Below are positions 12,094 to 21,930 of a DNA stretch of 64,000 nucleotides, one piece after another. Within the stretch, counting starts at the first letter, position 1. The number at the start of each line of letters is the position of its first letter. Location: NCBI GenBank assembly GCA_947179155.2, contig OX359280.1:8731501-8795500 (forward strand). Reading direction: 5' to 3'. This DNA comes from Hedera helix. Taxonomy: Eukaryota > Streptophyta > Magnoliopsida > Apiales > Araliaceae. Made by a program: the position numbers and the translations under genes. The notes under the pieces are model-generated. The model worked only from the letters and a program-made list of their open reading frames with translations. It was not told where the DNA came from and made no database searches.

Positions 12094-12101
12094 TATTTAT
12101 A
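12094..12101 (-). promoter_or_regulatory. TATA motif in Tat/Ogre-like LTR
   Basis: On the minus strand TATAAATA, followed by GGCGTC, lies about 460 bp from the LTR start, a normal place for the element's promoter. Two related GC-rich words, GCAGGTGCGTCTGCGGCA and GCAGATACGTCTGCATCA (plus strand, about 12118-12157), lie just upstream. Confidence 0.55.
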
Positions 12102-12558
12102 GGCTCCAGGGCCAGTCGCAGGTGCGTCTGCGGCATGCTGCAGATACGTCTGCATCAGGATAAAGTGGGCCCCTCGCTTCTCGATTCTCATGGTGTGATG
12201 TTGTCTTCTCGTACAACGACTGAAATTTTTGTAACTACCAATCTGGGAATGATTGGAAGTCGTGTCATATCATTTCAAAAAGCTCATTCAGACAGCTATG
12301 CAATAATGCTGACTTTGCCCATTTCTTCATCTGGGGAGATGGGACGAAACATAGATAATTATCTTTCCATAAATGTCGACATGCCCATCATCTTCATACT
12401 GCATTATTTCTAGCTTGGAATATTTTGTGATGCTTTCAAATTTGTGTGTAGGAATTTGTAATCTTTCCTTTGCTATCCGACATTAGGGTTGTAGAATTAC
12501 ACTTTTTCCCTCCTACCATTGTTGGATAACAGAAACAAAATTTTTTTGGGTGCCTACA

Positions 12559-12582
12559 TTATTGTTGTTGTTGTTGTTGTTG

Positions 12583-12625
<43 letters not shown>

Positions 12626-12717
12626 TACTACTACTACTACTACTACTACTGTTATTATTAGGAAACTGATATTTTCACATAGTTTTTTGATATTTTCACA
12701 TGAAAATATCACTTCCC

Positions 12718-12748
<31 letters not shown>

Positions 12749-12762
12749 CGTCGTCGTCACTA
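12559..12762. repeat. Compound trinucleotide microsatellite
   Basis: Successive runs are GTT/TTG (about 12561-12587), ATT/TTA (about 12588-12624), ACT/CTA (about 12625-12650), a 65-bp unique spacer, then a second TTA run (about 12717-12749) and TCG (about 12750-12758). It begins at the base after the Tat/Ogre-like LTR. The poly-Ile/Val/Thr ORFs on both strands are translations of the repeat, not genes. Confidence 0.95.
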
Positions 12763-13948
12763 ATGTTATTAGTATATGATTTATTATTTAGTATATGATT
12801 AATTTTCTGAGTATTTTGAATAGAAAATGACATGATGCTTGAGTGGTCTTATGACTTAAAATTCAAACTTAATGTGTTACGATCCATTCCTGGGCCAGCT
12901 CGTTTTTTGGCCAAAATATGCTTACACATTAGGGCTCCTTTTATTAACTTTTTAAGTTTTCTATTCTTTTCTTTTTTGTTATAATTAAGTTTTCTATTCT
13001 TTTCTTTTTCGTCCAAAACTCGGAACAAAGTGTTAGTGCATTTATGAAATGGGGCCGAATCTAGCATATAAAGACATCCAGCTCTACCTAACTCAAAATC
13101 AATTGGTTATTGAGGGTTGTACATTTACTTGATGAATATAGAAAATCACACAAGGCTATCTAACTCAAAATCAATTGGTTATTGAGGGTTGTACTTTTAC
13201 ATGATGAATATTGAAAATCACACAAGACGAGCCCAAAGAAGAGATGGCACAATGTCCTTCGAACAATTAGTAAATCACGAGTAACTTTTTTGGTCCAATT
13301 GAGAAGTGGTTATTAGTTAATAAATAGATAACTCTTTATAATCAAAGACGAAAAGAGTGTTTAGGTAGCCCAAAGATAGACTCACTCTTATTTTTATAAA
13401 TTGGTTAAATTTAGTATATAAAGATATCAAGTTCTCTAACTCAAAATCAATACACAATGTTAAGAGTTGACCCTAGTTATTATATACTTATTATACATAC
13501 TTTCTCAAATTGTTCGATACAGGATAAGTTATATACTCTTAACACTTGAACTAAAGACAAGTTGAAGTGTAAGAACTCAAATAATGAAGAATGCAAAGAA
13601 CTATATGTAGAAAAGGGAGTTATGGAGAAGGTCTTACCCAGCATTGGCGTTTGGTGCGTTGAGGCAAAACTTAATGGGTGCAATTGGAGGCCTTAGGTTC
13701 GCCCCTGGAATGAAAAATCATTTTAATACAATGAAAATTAAATAAAAATTCATTATATTTTCTTGATTTTCATTCCATGTGAGAGATTGTAGAATGAGAT
13801 CCATTCCATTAGAATGGATTTATGCGACAATTTTATTATCCTATAACACCATCCCCTACCATTAATAACCTAACATACACTTGAAATGCTTAAAATTCAT
13901 TTTATTCATTCCTCTATTCCATTCATTCAATTCAAACATAGAGCATAC
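12763..13948. other. Intergenic stretch with no gene recognised
   Basis: AT-rich sequence with a 72-bp tandem duplication (annotated separately). One segment near 13638-13704 (minus) is bounded by CAG and GTAAG like a small exon but does not continue an open frame. Short ORFs at 12849-13067 and 13480-13683 show no recognisable motif. Confidence 0.5.
13084..13227 (+). repeat. 72-bp tandem duplication
   Basis: Two adjacent copies begin 'CTACCTAACTCAAAATCAAT' (13084) and 'CTATCTAACTCAAAATCAAT' (13156) and end 'GAAAATCACACAAG'. They differ at a handful of positions. A third, partial 'CTCTAACTCAAAATCAAT' occurs near 13434. Confidence 0.9.
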
Positions 13949-14240
13949 CTCAAGAACCTCGCGGGGAAGAGAAGATAACGTGGCAGAGACTAAAGAGGCC
14001 TCAGGAGCTGGACACTTCCTTGATTGTTCCTTCTTAGCTGGAGGCTGAACCCCTAGAAGAGTGGAGGCTGGTCCCAGATTGACAGAAGTTCTTGACGTGG
14101 TTGCGCTGGTAGGTGCAGAAACAGGAACAATGGAGAGCGCTGTTTGGGTGTTTTCTAGAATTTTCAACAGCTTTATTCTCTATTTCTTGAACTGAGACCA
14201 ACTTCAGCACGTCTCCAGACTCCAGAGACCAACTTATCAA
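13949..14240 (-). pseudogene. Unrecognised exon-like fragment
   Basis: I do not recognise this sequence. Two overlapping minus-strand frames look more protein-like than the surroundings: 14240-14165 gives '...LESGDVLKLVSVQEIENKAV', and 14167-13949 gives a Ser/Thr/Pro/Ala-rich stretch ending '...LSSLPREVLE'. The second ends at a donor-like GAG|GTATGC (intron from 13948). The two frames would need a one-base shift to join, and splicing to the nearest acceptor (13704) meets a stop after three codons. A decayed gene fragment fits best; a chance ORF is possible. Confidence 0.22.
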
Positions 14241-14977
14241 ACCATAATTGGATGAATGTAGAAAGAAAAATTACATAACTATATTATAACCTCAAGCTGT
14301 GTGATGAGAGTGGATTATTATTCCTAGGATACAATCAGTTAATCAAAAGAAATACCCATATTATAATACTGTTTTTTTTCTTAATTCTTAAGATATTGAT
14401 TCTCGACCAAGATTACATTACTATATATTATAATATATAGAAATCTCAAGCTTTGCACCCGCCATAATTAAAATCACGGTATTAGAAAGATAAAAGGTAT
14501 GTTTTGTCAGTCTTAATAATACAAGTAACATATCGAGTACAAGATTAATTTCATTGTATAGGAAAATATCTCATCAAGTGCTACTCTATTAGCGAATTTG
14601 CCGTTTGATGTGTTTAAAAGTTTAAATATATTTTTAAAAAAAAATTATTTAAAAATAATTTATTTAATTCAGAATTGCAACGCTTAAGAATTAGATACAA
14701 CGTTTAGGGGCTCAATCTAGACCCTTTAAAAAAATATGTAAAAATAAAATATGCAAAAATATAAATCTTTCTGAATTTCAGGTTGTGAAGCACTATTATT
14801 ATAATTTATAATCTTGTAAAATGAGTATTTTTTATTGTTCAAATTTAATATTTTTTTTCTTTTTTATTAGTATAAAGTCATTCCCCATATCCCTGCTCAG
14901 TATACCATTTACCAGATCAAAACTTAATTACTATTTGAAGATCTTGTAATCATTTTTACATATTATATGTAGGAGTG
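14241..14977. other. AT-rich intergenic stretch, nothing recognised
   Basis: Mostly AT-rich sequence with short A or T runs. No open frame, RNA gene or repeat family is recognised on either strand. Confidence 0.5.
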
Positions 14978-15900
14978 ATAAGGTGTCAGGCTATTTGGAC
15001 GAGTCACAGCAGGCCACATGGCAACTAGGGCCCTAGTTGACTTCTCAACTTGGGAGGCCATGTGGCAAGAAAATGGACATCTAGTAGAAAATACCTAATT
15101 TTTCAATATAAAAAAAAAAAAAATTTAGACTTATCTTCAAAATTTACCTGCTAGCTCTACCCGCAAAAAAGACGAAAGAGTATTATTTTATTTTATTTAT
15201 ATTTTGTAAATAAAATGAAACAATACTTCTTTATCTTGTATGAGAATAAAACTTATAAGTCAAATTTAAATATAAATATAAAACCACTCTAAAAAAAATC
15301 TCATTCGTAAAAAGAGTTGTCTTTATATTTATAGACTAAGGTGTTGTTTGATTGCATCTTAATGGATCTTAACAACTTACCTCTTAATACATTTTAACAA
15401 CTCATAATTTTGTATTAAGAGGTCATCTGAATGGTTTAGACTCATATTTGTATCTTAACTATTCAGATGACCTCTTAATATAAAAATATGGGCCGTTAAG
15501 ATCCATTAAGAGGTTGACTGTTAAGATGCATTAAGATGCAATCAAACACAACCTAACTAGGTTATCTTGTCTTGCTACGACCTTCAAATGTACCATGTTT
15601 GACTATTAATGCATGTCCCAATAAATAAATAAATAAATACCGTGTTTTCAAATTTATTATTACATTTTTGTGATCATATAATATTATTAAATTTATAAAT
15701 TTTGAAAATAAAACTCTTTTATTGACATACAGAGGGAGTAACAAACAATATACAGTTACTTATGCACGCTAAGATTATTACTAGGAAATTCAGAATTATT
15801 AAAAATATCAAAGGCCAAGTGAAAGAGCATTAATCCATTCAATTGTTTTTAGCCAAACAAAGTACACATCCTAAATAAAAAAAAACATTCAGCACTCTTA
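14978..15900 (+). repeat. Segmental duplication, copy A
   Basis: Three stretches match copy B (16418-17610) in order: 'GGCCACATGGCAACTAGGGC' (near 15010), 'CATTCGTAAAAAGAGTTGTC' (near 15303), and a 300-bp block from 'TTTGACTATTAATGCATG' (near 15597) to 'TAGCCAAACAAAGTA' (near 15851). An inserted MITE (15341-15553) is specific to this copy. The last block contains 'ACAGAGGGAGTAAC', a reversed Stowaway-like end word. No gene is present. Confidence 0.85.
15341..15553. mobile_element. MITE with long terminal inverted repeats (hAT-like)
   Basis: The left end reads GTGTTGTTTGATTGCATCTT (15341). The right end, reverse-complemented, reads GTTGTGTTTGATTGCATCTT, so the terminal inverted repeats match over at least 20 bp with one or two changes. 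Internal inverted words 'CTTAATGGATCTTAAC' and 'AGGTCATCTGAATGG' extend the fold. The target-site duplication is not clear. It is absent from the equivalent position in copy B. At about 213 bp with no coding capacity, it is a non-autonomous DNA transposon. Confidence 0.8.
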
Positions 15901-16417
15901 ACTGATTACTCCAACAAAATTAAAACTCATATCAAAAGATAACGTTAGATGTACACATGTCAGTTTTCACAGAAACACAGTGTTTCCAAGATCAGCTCAC
16001 ATTTAAGTTGGAATAAAAGGCATGAACATAAGCATACCTTATAGTAGAAAGTAGTAGTAGTATTATTTCGGTTGAGAGAGGGCCTGGAGGGGGAAGAACT
16101 ACTTATTTGATTGCATTTTTGTGTAGCTTTGTCAATATTAGACAGAGAAAGTAGACGACTTTTACCATCAATCCAATCCAAAAAAATCGAATGAAACCTG
16201 GCAAAAAAGAGTATAAGTTTTGTATTTATTTTTTTTCGAATCCCCAATCCGCTCTCACTCGCCGTTATTAACAGAGTCTCTATTGATTCTCCTTCCTTTA
16301 ACTACTCAGATGTTTCAGTTCGCTAACATTGGGAAAGTTCTCGTAACCAACGGAAGCTAAACTTCCCAATGTTTTAAAAATACCATTTGTAGCCCTCTTT
16401 TTGTAGAGTTAAAGTAA
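15901..16417. other. Spacer between duplication copies, no gene recognised
   Basis: A 95-codon minus-strand ORF (15960-16247) has low-complexity Ser and Thr runs and no recognisable domain; I do not call it. The rest is anonymous sequence. Confidence 0.4.
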
Positions 16418-16768
16418 AATTATTTGGATGAGTCACAATAGGCCACATGGCAACTAGGGCCCTAGTTGACTGCTCAACTTGGGAGGCCCTGTGGAAAGAA
16501 AATGGACATCTAATAAAAAAGATACTATTACATACATAAAAATTAAATAAAAATTAAATATTATATTTATTTTAACTATTAAAAAATGAGGTTTGACACG
16601 AATTTTCGTACAAATCTCTATTTTTTAATTGTTGAGATGCATTTTGCATTATATTTTGTATTTGATTTTTGTTAACTTATACTTTTCCAATAAAAAATAC
16701 CTAATTTTACAACATAAAAAAAGTTTCATTCGTAAAAAGAGTTGTCTTTATATTTATATACTAAGTAG

Positions 16769-17034
16769 CAATGTTTTAAAGATCGGACCGGCAGTTCAAC
16801 CGGTAAAAATTAAAATCAATCAGCACTCCGATTCGGTTTGGCAGTGAATCGGTCAAAACTCAATTGACCACTGGTCGAACCGATAGTTCAACAAGTAAAA
16901 CCGATTAATTGACCTAGTAAACCGATTTTTAAGTATTTTTTTTTTAATATTTTTATTTTTAAAATTAGATATTTTTAGTAATATTGTAATATAGTTTAAC
17001 TATTTTTTAATTTACAAAAAATTAGATGTTTTAA

Positions 17035-17095
<61 letters not shown>

Positions 17096-17208
17096 TTTAT
17101 ATTTATGATATCACTAATTCAATAACAGTTCGACTACTGATTGAACTAATGATCAATTCACTCAATATTTTTTTTCGTTCGATAACTAATCCAAATCTAA
17201 AAACATCG
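16769..17208. mobile_element. hAT-like MITE with 8-bp target duplication
   Basis: Ends CAATGTTTT... and ...AAAACATCG are inverted repeats with one mismatch (CAATGTTTT against CGATGTTTT). The flanks CTAAGTAG (16761-16768) and CTGAGTAG (17209-17216) are an 8-bp duplication with one change, the length hAT transposases make. The 440-bp element contains 'GGACCGGCAGTTCAACCGGT' and an (AT)n tract (about 17041-17091). It has no ORF. Confidence 0.8.
17041..17091. repeat. (AT)n microsatellite
   Basis: An uninterrupted AT run of about 50 bases inside the MITE at 16769-17208. Confidence 0.95.
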
Positions 17209-17610
17209 CTGAGTAGCATTATATACTTTGTCCTCTAGGTTAGCTAGTCTTGCCGAGACCTCTAGATATACTATCTTTGACTACTGATGCATGCTTTATC
17301 TTTACCCAAAAAAAAAATACCACGTCTTCAAATTTATTATTATATTTTTGTGATCATCTAATACTATTAAATTTATAAAATTTGAAAATAAAATTGTTTC
17401 GCGACAGACAGAGAGAGTAACAAACATGATACAGTTACTTATGCACACTAAGGATACTTGAAATTTTCAATTTAAGATTATTACTAGGAAATTCAGAATT
17501 ATTAAAAATATAAAAAGGCCAAGTGAAAGAGCATTAATCCATTCAGTTGTTTTTAGCCAAACAAAGTAAAGATTCTAAAATGAGAGTTTAAACATTCAAC
17601 ACTCGAGAAT

Positions 17611-17760
17611 CAAGGTGGTACCATTGGCATTGACGCATCCATCTCACATTGGAAGTGGGAGTTCAATTCTCATCCCTCCTCCCCATACTCGGGCGATTTC
17701 AGTTTCGAAGTTCAGTTGGATCAAATTTTTTAACTGAACAAATTTTTAAAAAAAATAAAT
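17611..17760 (+). mobile_element. Possible tRNA-derived SINE fragment
   Basis: An A-box-like 'AGGTGGTACCATTGGCA' (17613-17629) is followed about 45 bases later by a B-box-like 'AGTTCAATTCTC' (17660-17671), the spacing of RNA polymerase III promoters in plant SINEs. It begins where duplication copy B ends. No A-tail or target duplication was identified, and both boxes have mismatches. Confidence 0.3.
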
Positions 17761-18376
17761 TTCTTTAGAATAAAAAATTAATAAAATTAATTATCAAATT
17801 AAATAATTCTCAACTATTATTTATAATAACATTTTTCGATATTTCATTTATTGAAATTGTTGCATGATAACCTTATTTTTAATTTAATTTAATTAATTCT
17901 AAAGTCATTCAAGTAATTTTTTTTAATTTATCATCCATGTAGATTATACACAAAGGATAATCAATAACTATATATAACATGATATTAAGAGACTTTATCT
18001 AATAATTTTATGAATCTGACAATTATTTTTCTAAGTAACAATAAAATAAAAAACAAATAAAAATAAAACTACACTACTATTTTTTTAAAATAGAGATACG
18101 AAGTATCTAAAAAGCGCAAAATAAAATCTTTATCTTTTCACACATTTGATCCACTTCGATAATCCTGAAAAGTTAAAAAAAAAATATTAGAGTTAAAAAC
18201 TAATTCAAATAAAAAAAAATTAAGGAATAAAAAAATAATTCTTATTCCTGTTAACGACGCCAAAAAATTTGATATGATAAAAATGAGTAGCTGTAAGTGA
18301 CTTAGCAAATATAAGATCAATTTTTAAATATATCCTTAATTTATATTCCAAACAAATTAGAAATAGAGATAGTGTA
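17761..18376. other. AT-rich stretch, nothing recognised
   Basis: Extremely AT-rich, with many poly-A and poly-T runs. The ORF at 18138-18320 is low-complexity and not supported. The next recognisable feature is the LTR start at 18377. Confidence 0.5.
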
Positions 18377-18832
18377 TGTAATGACCACGAATTCCATTAG
18401 ACATTGTAATTATAATTAATATATAATTAGCAATGAATTTAAACTTTTTGTACTAATGAATTGTGCATTATATAATTAAATAGATATACTTGTGTATGTG
18501 TATATTTATTTAAAGCAATGAAGCAAGAGGGTATAATTAACTAAAGCAAATCTAATTGGATTATATTTTAAATCCAAATGAGTTGTTAAACTAGGTCAAA
18601 TGTATTAACCTAGTAGCCCATGTAATTAATTTAATTACTAGCCCATGTAATTAATTTAACAAGCCCAATGCTTATTTTAATTAAAGGTAGCATAGTTATT
18701 TAAATGCTAGCCCAATGTGTTATATAAATTGAGCCCAAACAATTTAATTGAATGAGCCCAATAGAATTTATTTCCAAGTCCAATGTGGTGTCCAAATGAG
18801 GTCAAAACTTTGGTCAATATAGATATATATAA

Positions 18833-18834
<2 letters not shown>

Positions 18835-18890
<56 letters not shown>
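18835..18890. repeat. (AT)n microsatellite in LTR
   Basis: A pure AT run of about 55 bases. The same LTR position in the young element is a shorter, interrupted run (about 19744-19780 and 29546-29582). Confidence 0.95.
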
Positions 18891-18896
<6 letters not shown>

Positions 18897-19130
18897 TTTA
18901 GCATTAAAATTAAATCAAAATTGGGGGATTTAAACCCCATTTTGCTGAGATTTTTGAGGGACCCACTTGGATTGCTTGATTTGCTAGATTGCTTCTCTTT
19001 TACACTAGATCAAAGTTGGCCAACAACTCTAGTCAATCAACATGTCAATCCATCAAATAGTAAGCTTGATTAGCCTTTAATTTGACCAACATAGATGAAT
19101 TAGGGAGTTAATGGTGTGTTAGTAGAGTAC

Positions 19131-19137
19131 TATAAAA
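19131..19137 (+). promoter_or_regulatory. TATA box in older element's 5' LTR
   Basis: TATAAAA is followed by 'GAAGCACTCCACACTTGTTC'. The motif and its downstream context are conserved in the young LTRs (20042-20048; 29844-29850), which supports a real promoter. Confidence 0.7.
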
Positions 19138-19299
19138 GAAGCACTCCACACTTGTTCTACGTTGGCTAATTCATTGCTAGAGATTTCCTAGAGAAAAATA
19201 GAGAGCATTTGAGAGAAAACACCTAGAGAAAGAGCTAGAGCTTGAGCTTGGTGGATGTCCAACAACCTCATCTCATACTTTGGTAGGAGGAGAAGGAGA

Positions 19300-19304
19300 G
19301 CACA
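19300..19304 (+). other. Target-site duplication, left (GCACA)
   Basis: GCACA directly precedes the young element's 5' LTR and is repeated at 32981-32985 directly after its 3' LTR. Confidence 0.95.
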
Positions 19305-19742
19305 TGTAATGACCACGAATTTCATTAGTCATTGTAAATATACTTAATAAATATTTAGCAATGAATTTAAATTTTTCTCATTAATTAATTGTGCATTAGA
19401 TAATTAAATAAATGTACTTATGTGCTTGTATATTTATTTAAAGAATTAAAGCAAAGTGTATAATTAATTAAAGCAAATCTAATTGGATTATATTTTAAAT
19501 TCAAATGAGTTGATAAACTAGGTTAAAGATATTAACCTAGTAGCCCATGTAATTAATTTAATTACTAGCCCATGTAATTAATTAAACAAGCCCAATGCTT
19601 GATTTAATTAAATGTAGCATAGTTATTTAAATGCTAGCCCAATGTGGTATTTAAATTGAGCCCAAACAATTTAATTAAATGAGCCCAATAGAAGTTATTC
19701 CCAAGCCCAATGTGAAGTCCATTAAGGGTCAAACTTTGGTCA

Positions 19743-19777
<35 letters not shown>

Positions 19778-20041
19778 TAGATGTATATATGCACATTTTT
19801 GCATTAAAAATAAAGGAAAAATGGCTTGGATAATCCAATTTGCTGAATTCTTGGGGGCCCCACATGGATAACTTGACTTCTTAGATTGCTTGGAAATCCA
19901 TCCATGTCATATAGTGGTTGAACAACCCTAGTCATTCCATGAGTCAATCAAATGGTCATTCAATCAAATAGTAAGCATGATTAGCAATTAAATTGACCAA
20001 CATGGGTGAATTAGTGAGTTAATGGTGTGTTAGTGGTTGGC

Positions 20042-20048
20042 TATAAAA
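20042..20048 (+). promoter_or_regulatory. TATA box of the young element
   Basis: TATAAAA lies at LTR position 738, with downstream context shared by all LTRs of this family in the window. Transcription should start near 20070, which leaves about 3.1 kb of LTR in the RNA. Confidence 0.7.
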
Positions 20049-20840
20049 GAAACACTCCACACTTGTTCAATGTTTGTTAATTCATTTGAAGTTGCTAGAA
20101 AGAAAAAGAGAGAGAGCATTTGAGAGCAAAACACCTAAGTGTTGAGAGAAAAAGCTAAGGAAGGTCTTGGTGGATGTCCTCAAGCTACACAACTTACTTT
20201 GGTAGAAGGAAAAGAAGAGCATCCAAGACCTCAAGGTTTAAAAGTGCTCTCAACTTCATCTTATTTCATTTTTGTAGTCTAGAAAGCTTTTGATCGGTTA
20301 AAATTAATTTTTAACCGATCAAAACTCGTTTTGATGATCTAGAAGTATTTAACTATGTAATATATGTATATTCATAGATATATGTGTTTATAAAATGTTT
20401 TGGTATGTTAGAAATACATAAAAATGGTAGAAAAGTTCATAACACAATTTTACCGGTAAACCCTAACTATGCATGCTAGGTTTATGGTTGTATTTTGAAA
20501 TGTACAAATTGGAAAGTGGATTTTTATTGCTAGAAAGCTAGATCTATGAGTTTTAAAGATAAAACCTTTTTGAACTTTTCAAAAATAATGAATAACAAAG
20601 AAGTTATGGCTTTTACCGCAAAGGATGTTGATTTTAAAACCCTATGTTGCATTGTGAGCCATTTTGAGTCTAGTTACGTTTGGAATTTGGATTTGTGGTC
20701 TAAAGAGAAATTGTAGAGGGGGAAATTCTGATGAGAATGGACTCAAGAATCACCCCAAAATGTTTTCGTATGAAGAAGTTATGGCTGTCGGAGCGTCGGA
20801 GGGTCGAACAGTCAAACAATTGACTTTCGGATAAAACGGC

Positions 20841-20876
20841 TGACGCAGCCGCGTCAGGAGTGACGCAGCTGCGTCA
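20841..20876. repeat. Paired GC-rich palindromes in LTR
   Basis: TGACGCAGCCGCGTCA (one off-symmetry pair) and TGACGCAGCTGCGTCA (a perfect 16-bp palindrome) are separated by 4 bases. Together they give four TGACG half-sites. The same pair is at 30653-30688 in the 3' LTR. Confidence 0.9.
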
Positions 20877-20907
20877 GAACAATCTGCTAAGCAGATTTTT
20901 GGTGCTC

Positions 20908-20955
20908 CGGGTCGGGTCGGGTCGGTCCGGGTCGGGTCGGGTCGATCCGGGTCGA
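20908..20955 (+). repeat. GGGTC short tandem repeat in LTR
   Basis: Repeated GGGTC/GGTCC units directly after the palindromes, duplicated in the 3' LTR at about 30718-30767. It is strikingly GC-rich in an AT-rich LTR. Confidence 0.85.
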
Positions 20956-21117
20956 GTTTTCTTTGAAAAATTAAGTTGAAATAGGTGTAAAATGAATATA
21001 TTTGGGTATTAAACAAATTTATATGGAGTCTATTTGTAAATCAATGTTATCTAAATGTTTAAATTAAATACTAAGGTTAACCCAATTTAAAAGTTAACTT
21101 TTGGTATTATTTAAAGA

Positions 21118-21930
21118 GTATTAAAATATTACTACATGGTTAATAATATTAATAAGTAATCAAATATTATGAAATGATTGATAATATTAGTAAGAGATTA
21201 AAATATTATTAAATGAGTAATAATATCAATAAGTCAATAAAATATTATTAAATAAATAATAATATTAGTAAATGAATAAAATATTATTTAATGATTAATA
21301 ATATTAGATAATGAATAAAATATTATTAAATGATTAATAATATTAGATAATAAATAAAATATTACTAAATGATTAATAATATTAGATAATGATTTAAAAT
21401 ATTATTAGATGATTAATAATATTAATAAGATAATAAAATATTATTAAATGATTAATAATATTGGATATTAAATAAAATATTATTAAATAATTAATAATAT
21501 TAGATAATGTTTAAAATATTATTAAATGGTTAATAATATTAATGAGGTAATAAAATATTATTAAATGATTAATAATATTAGATAATTAATAAAATATTAT
21601 TAAATAATTAATAATATTAGATAATGATTTAAAATGTTATTAAATAGTTAATAATATTAAATAATAAATAAAATATTATTAAAGGATTAATAATATTATG
21701 AGGTGAATAAAATATTATTAAATGATTAATAATATTATAAGGATGATAAAATATTATTAAATAATTAATAATATTATAAGGACAATAAAATGTTATTAAT
21801 GGATTAATAATGTTAAGTGATTGATAAAATATTATTAAAAGATTAATAATATTAGAAGACTAATAATGTATTATTAAACGATTAATAATACTACAAGACT
21901 AATAAAATATTATTAAATTGTTAATAATAT
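21118..21930. repeat. Array of about 20 AT palindromic repeats in the 5' LTR
   Basis: Units of about 40 bp contain AATATTATTAA and, a few bases later, TTAATAATATT, which are reverse complements, so every unit can fold. Unit spacers vary (GATAATGAAT, AAGGATGAT and so on). The same array is at about 30930-31745 in the 3' LTR and, shorter, at 34100-34610 and 41120-41610 in the older element. Confidence 0.9.

Larger units (their letters stand above)
10021..12558 (-). repeat. LTR of the Tat/Ogre-like element (about 2.54 kb)
   Basis: On the minus strand it starts TGTAGGCACCCA and ends CCCCGACA, followed by the PBS. The stretch near 10370-10325 reads GGTGCCTAACATCTTCCC then CTCGCTTAATCAAG on that strand, a pattern I associate with this lineage's LTRs. 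The LTR contains a GT microsatellite (10449-10473) and a TATA motif (12094-12101). The partner LTR is not in the window. ORFs inside (10114-10320, 12135-12413) are not supported as genes. Confidence 0.75.
16418..17610 (+). repeat. Segmental duplication, copy B
   Basis: Matches copy A (14978-15900) block for block: 'GGCCACATGGCAACTAGGGC' near 16441, 'CATTCGTAAAAAGAGTTGTC' near 16728, and the long block from 'TTTGACTACTGATGCATG' to 'TAGCCAAACAAAGTAAAG' (about 17277-17573). Its own inserted element (16769-17208) sits at the same relative place as the MITE in copy A. The copies differ at many positions, so the duplication is not recent. Confidence 0.85.
18377..19304 (+). repeat. 5' LTR of the older element, first part
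   Basis: Starts TGTAATGACCACGAATTCCA, the same start as the LTRs at 19305 and 29107. It contains an (AT)n tract (about 18835-18890), a TATA box (19131-19137), and is interrupted at 19304 by the young element. ORFs over the AT tract (18707-19073, both strands) are not genes. Confidence 0.9.

Noticed and set aside
12519..12779. ORFs of Ile/Val/Thr runs on both strands
   Set aside because: They are translations of trinucleotide microsatellites, not genes.
13638..13704. Exon-like segment with CAG acceptor and GTAAG donor (minus)
   Set aside because: Phase from the only nearby candidate exon hits a stop after three codons; no protein family recognised.
15960..16247. 95-codon ORF between the duplication copies
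   Set aside because: Low complexity, no domain, no splice or promoter context that would support a gene.
18707..19073. ORFs with Tyr-Ile repeats on both strands
   Set aside because: Produced by the (AT)n tract in the LTR; the LTR context explains the region.
20750..21016. 88-codon minus-strand ORF with Asp-Pro-rich repeats, found again at 30562-30828
   Set aside because: It is the reverse translation of the GGGTC repeat in the LTR; the second copy exists only because the LTR is duplicated.
21118..21930. Possible CRISPR-like array of regularly spaced repeats
   Set aside because: Eukaryotic LTR context, palindromic AT units, no unique spacers of constant length and no cas genes.
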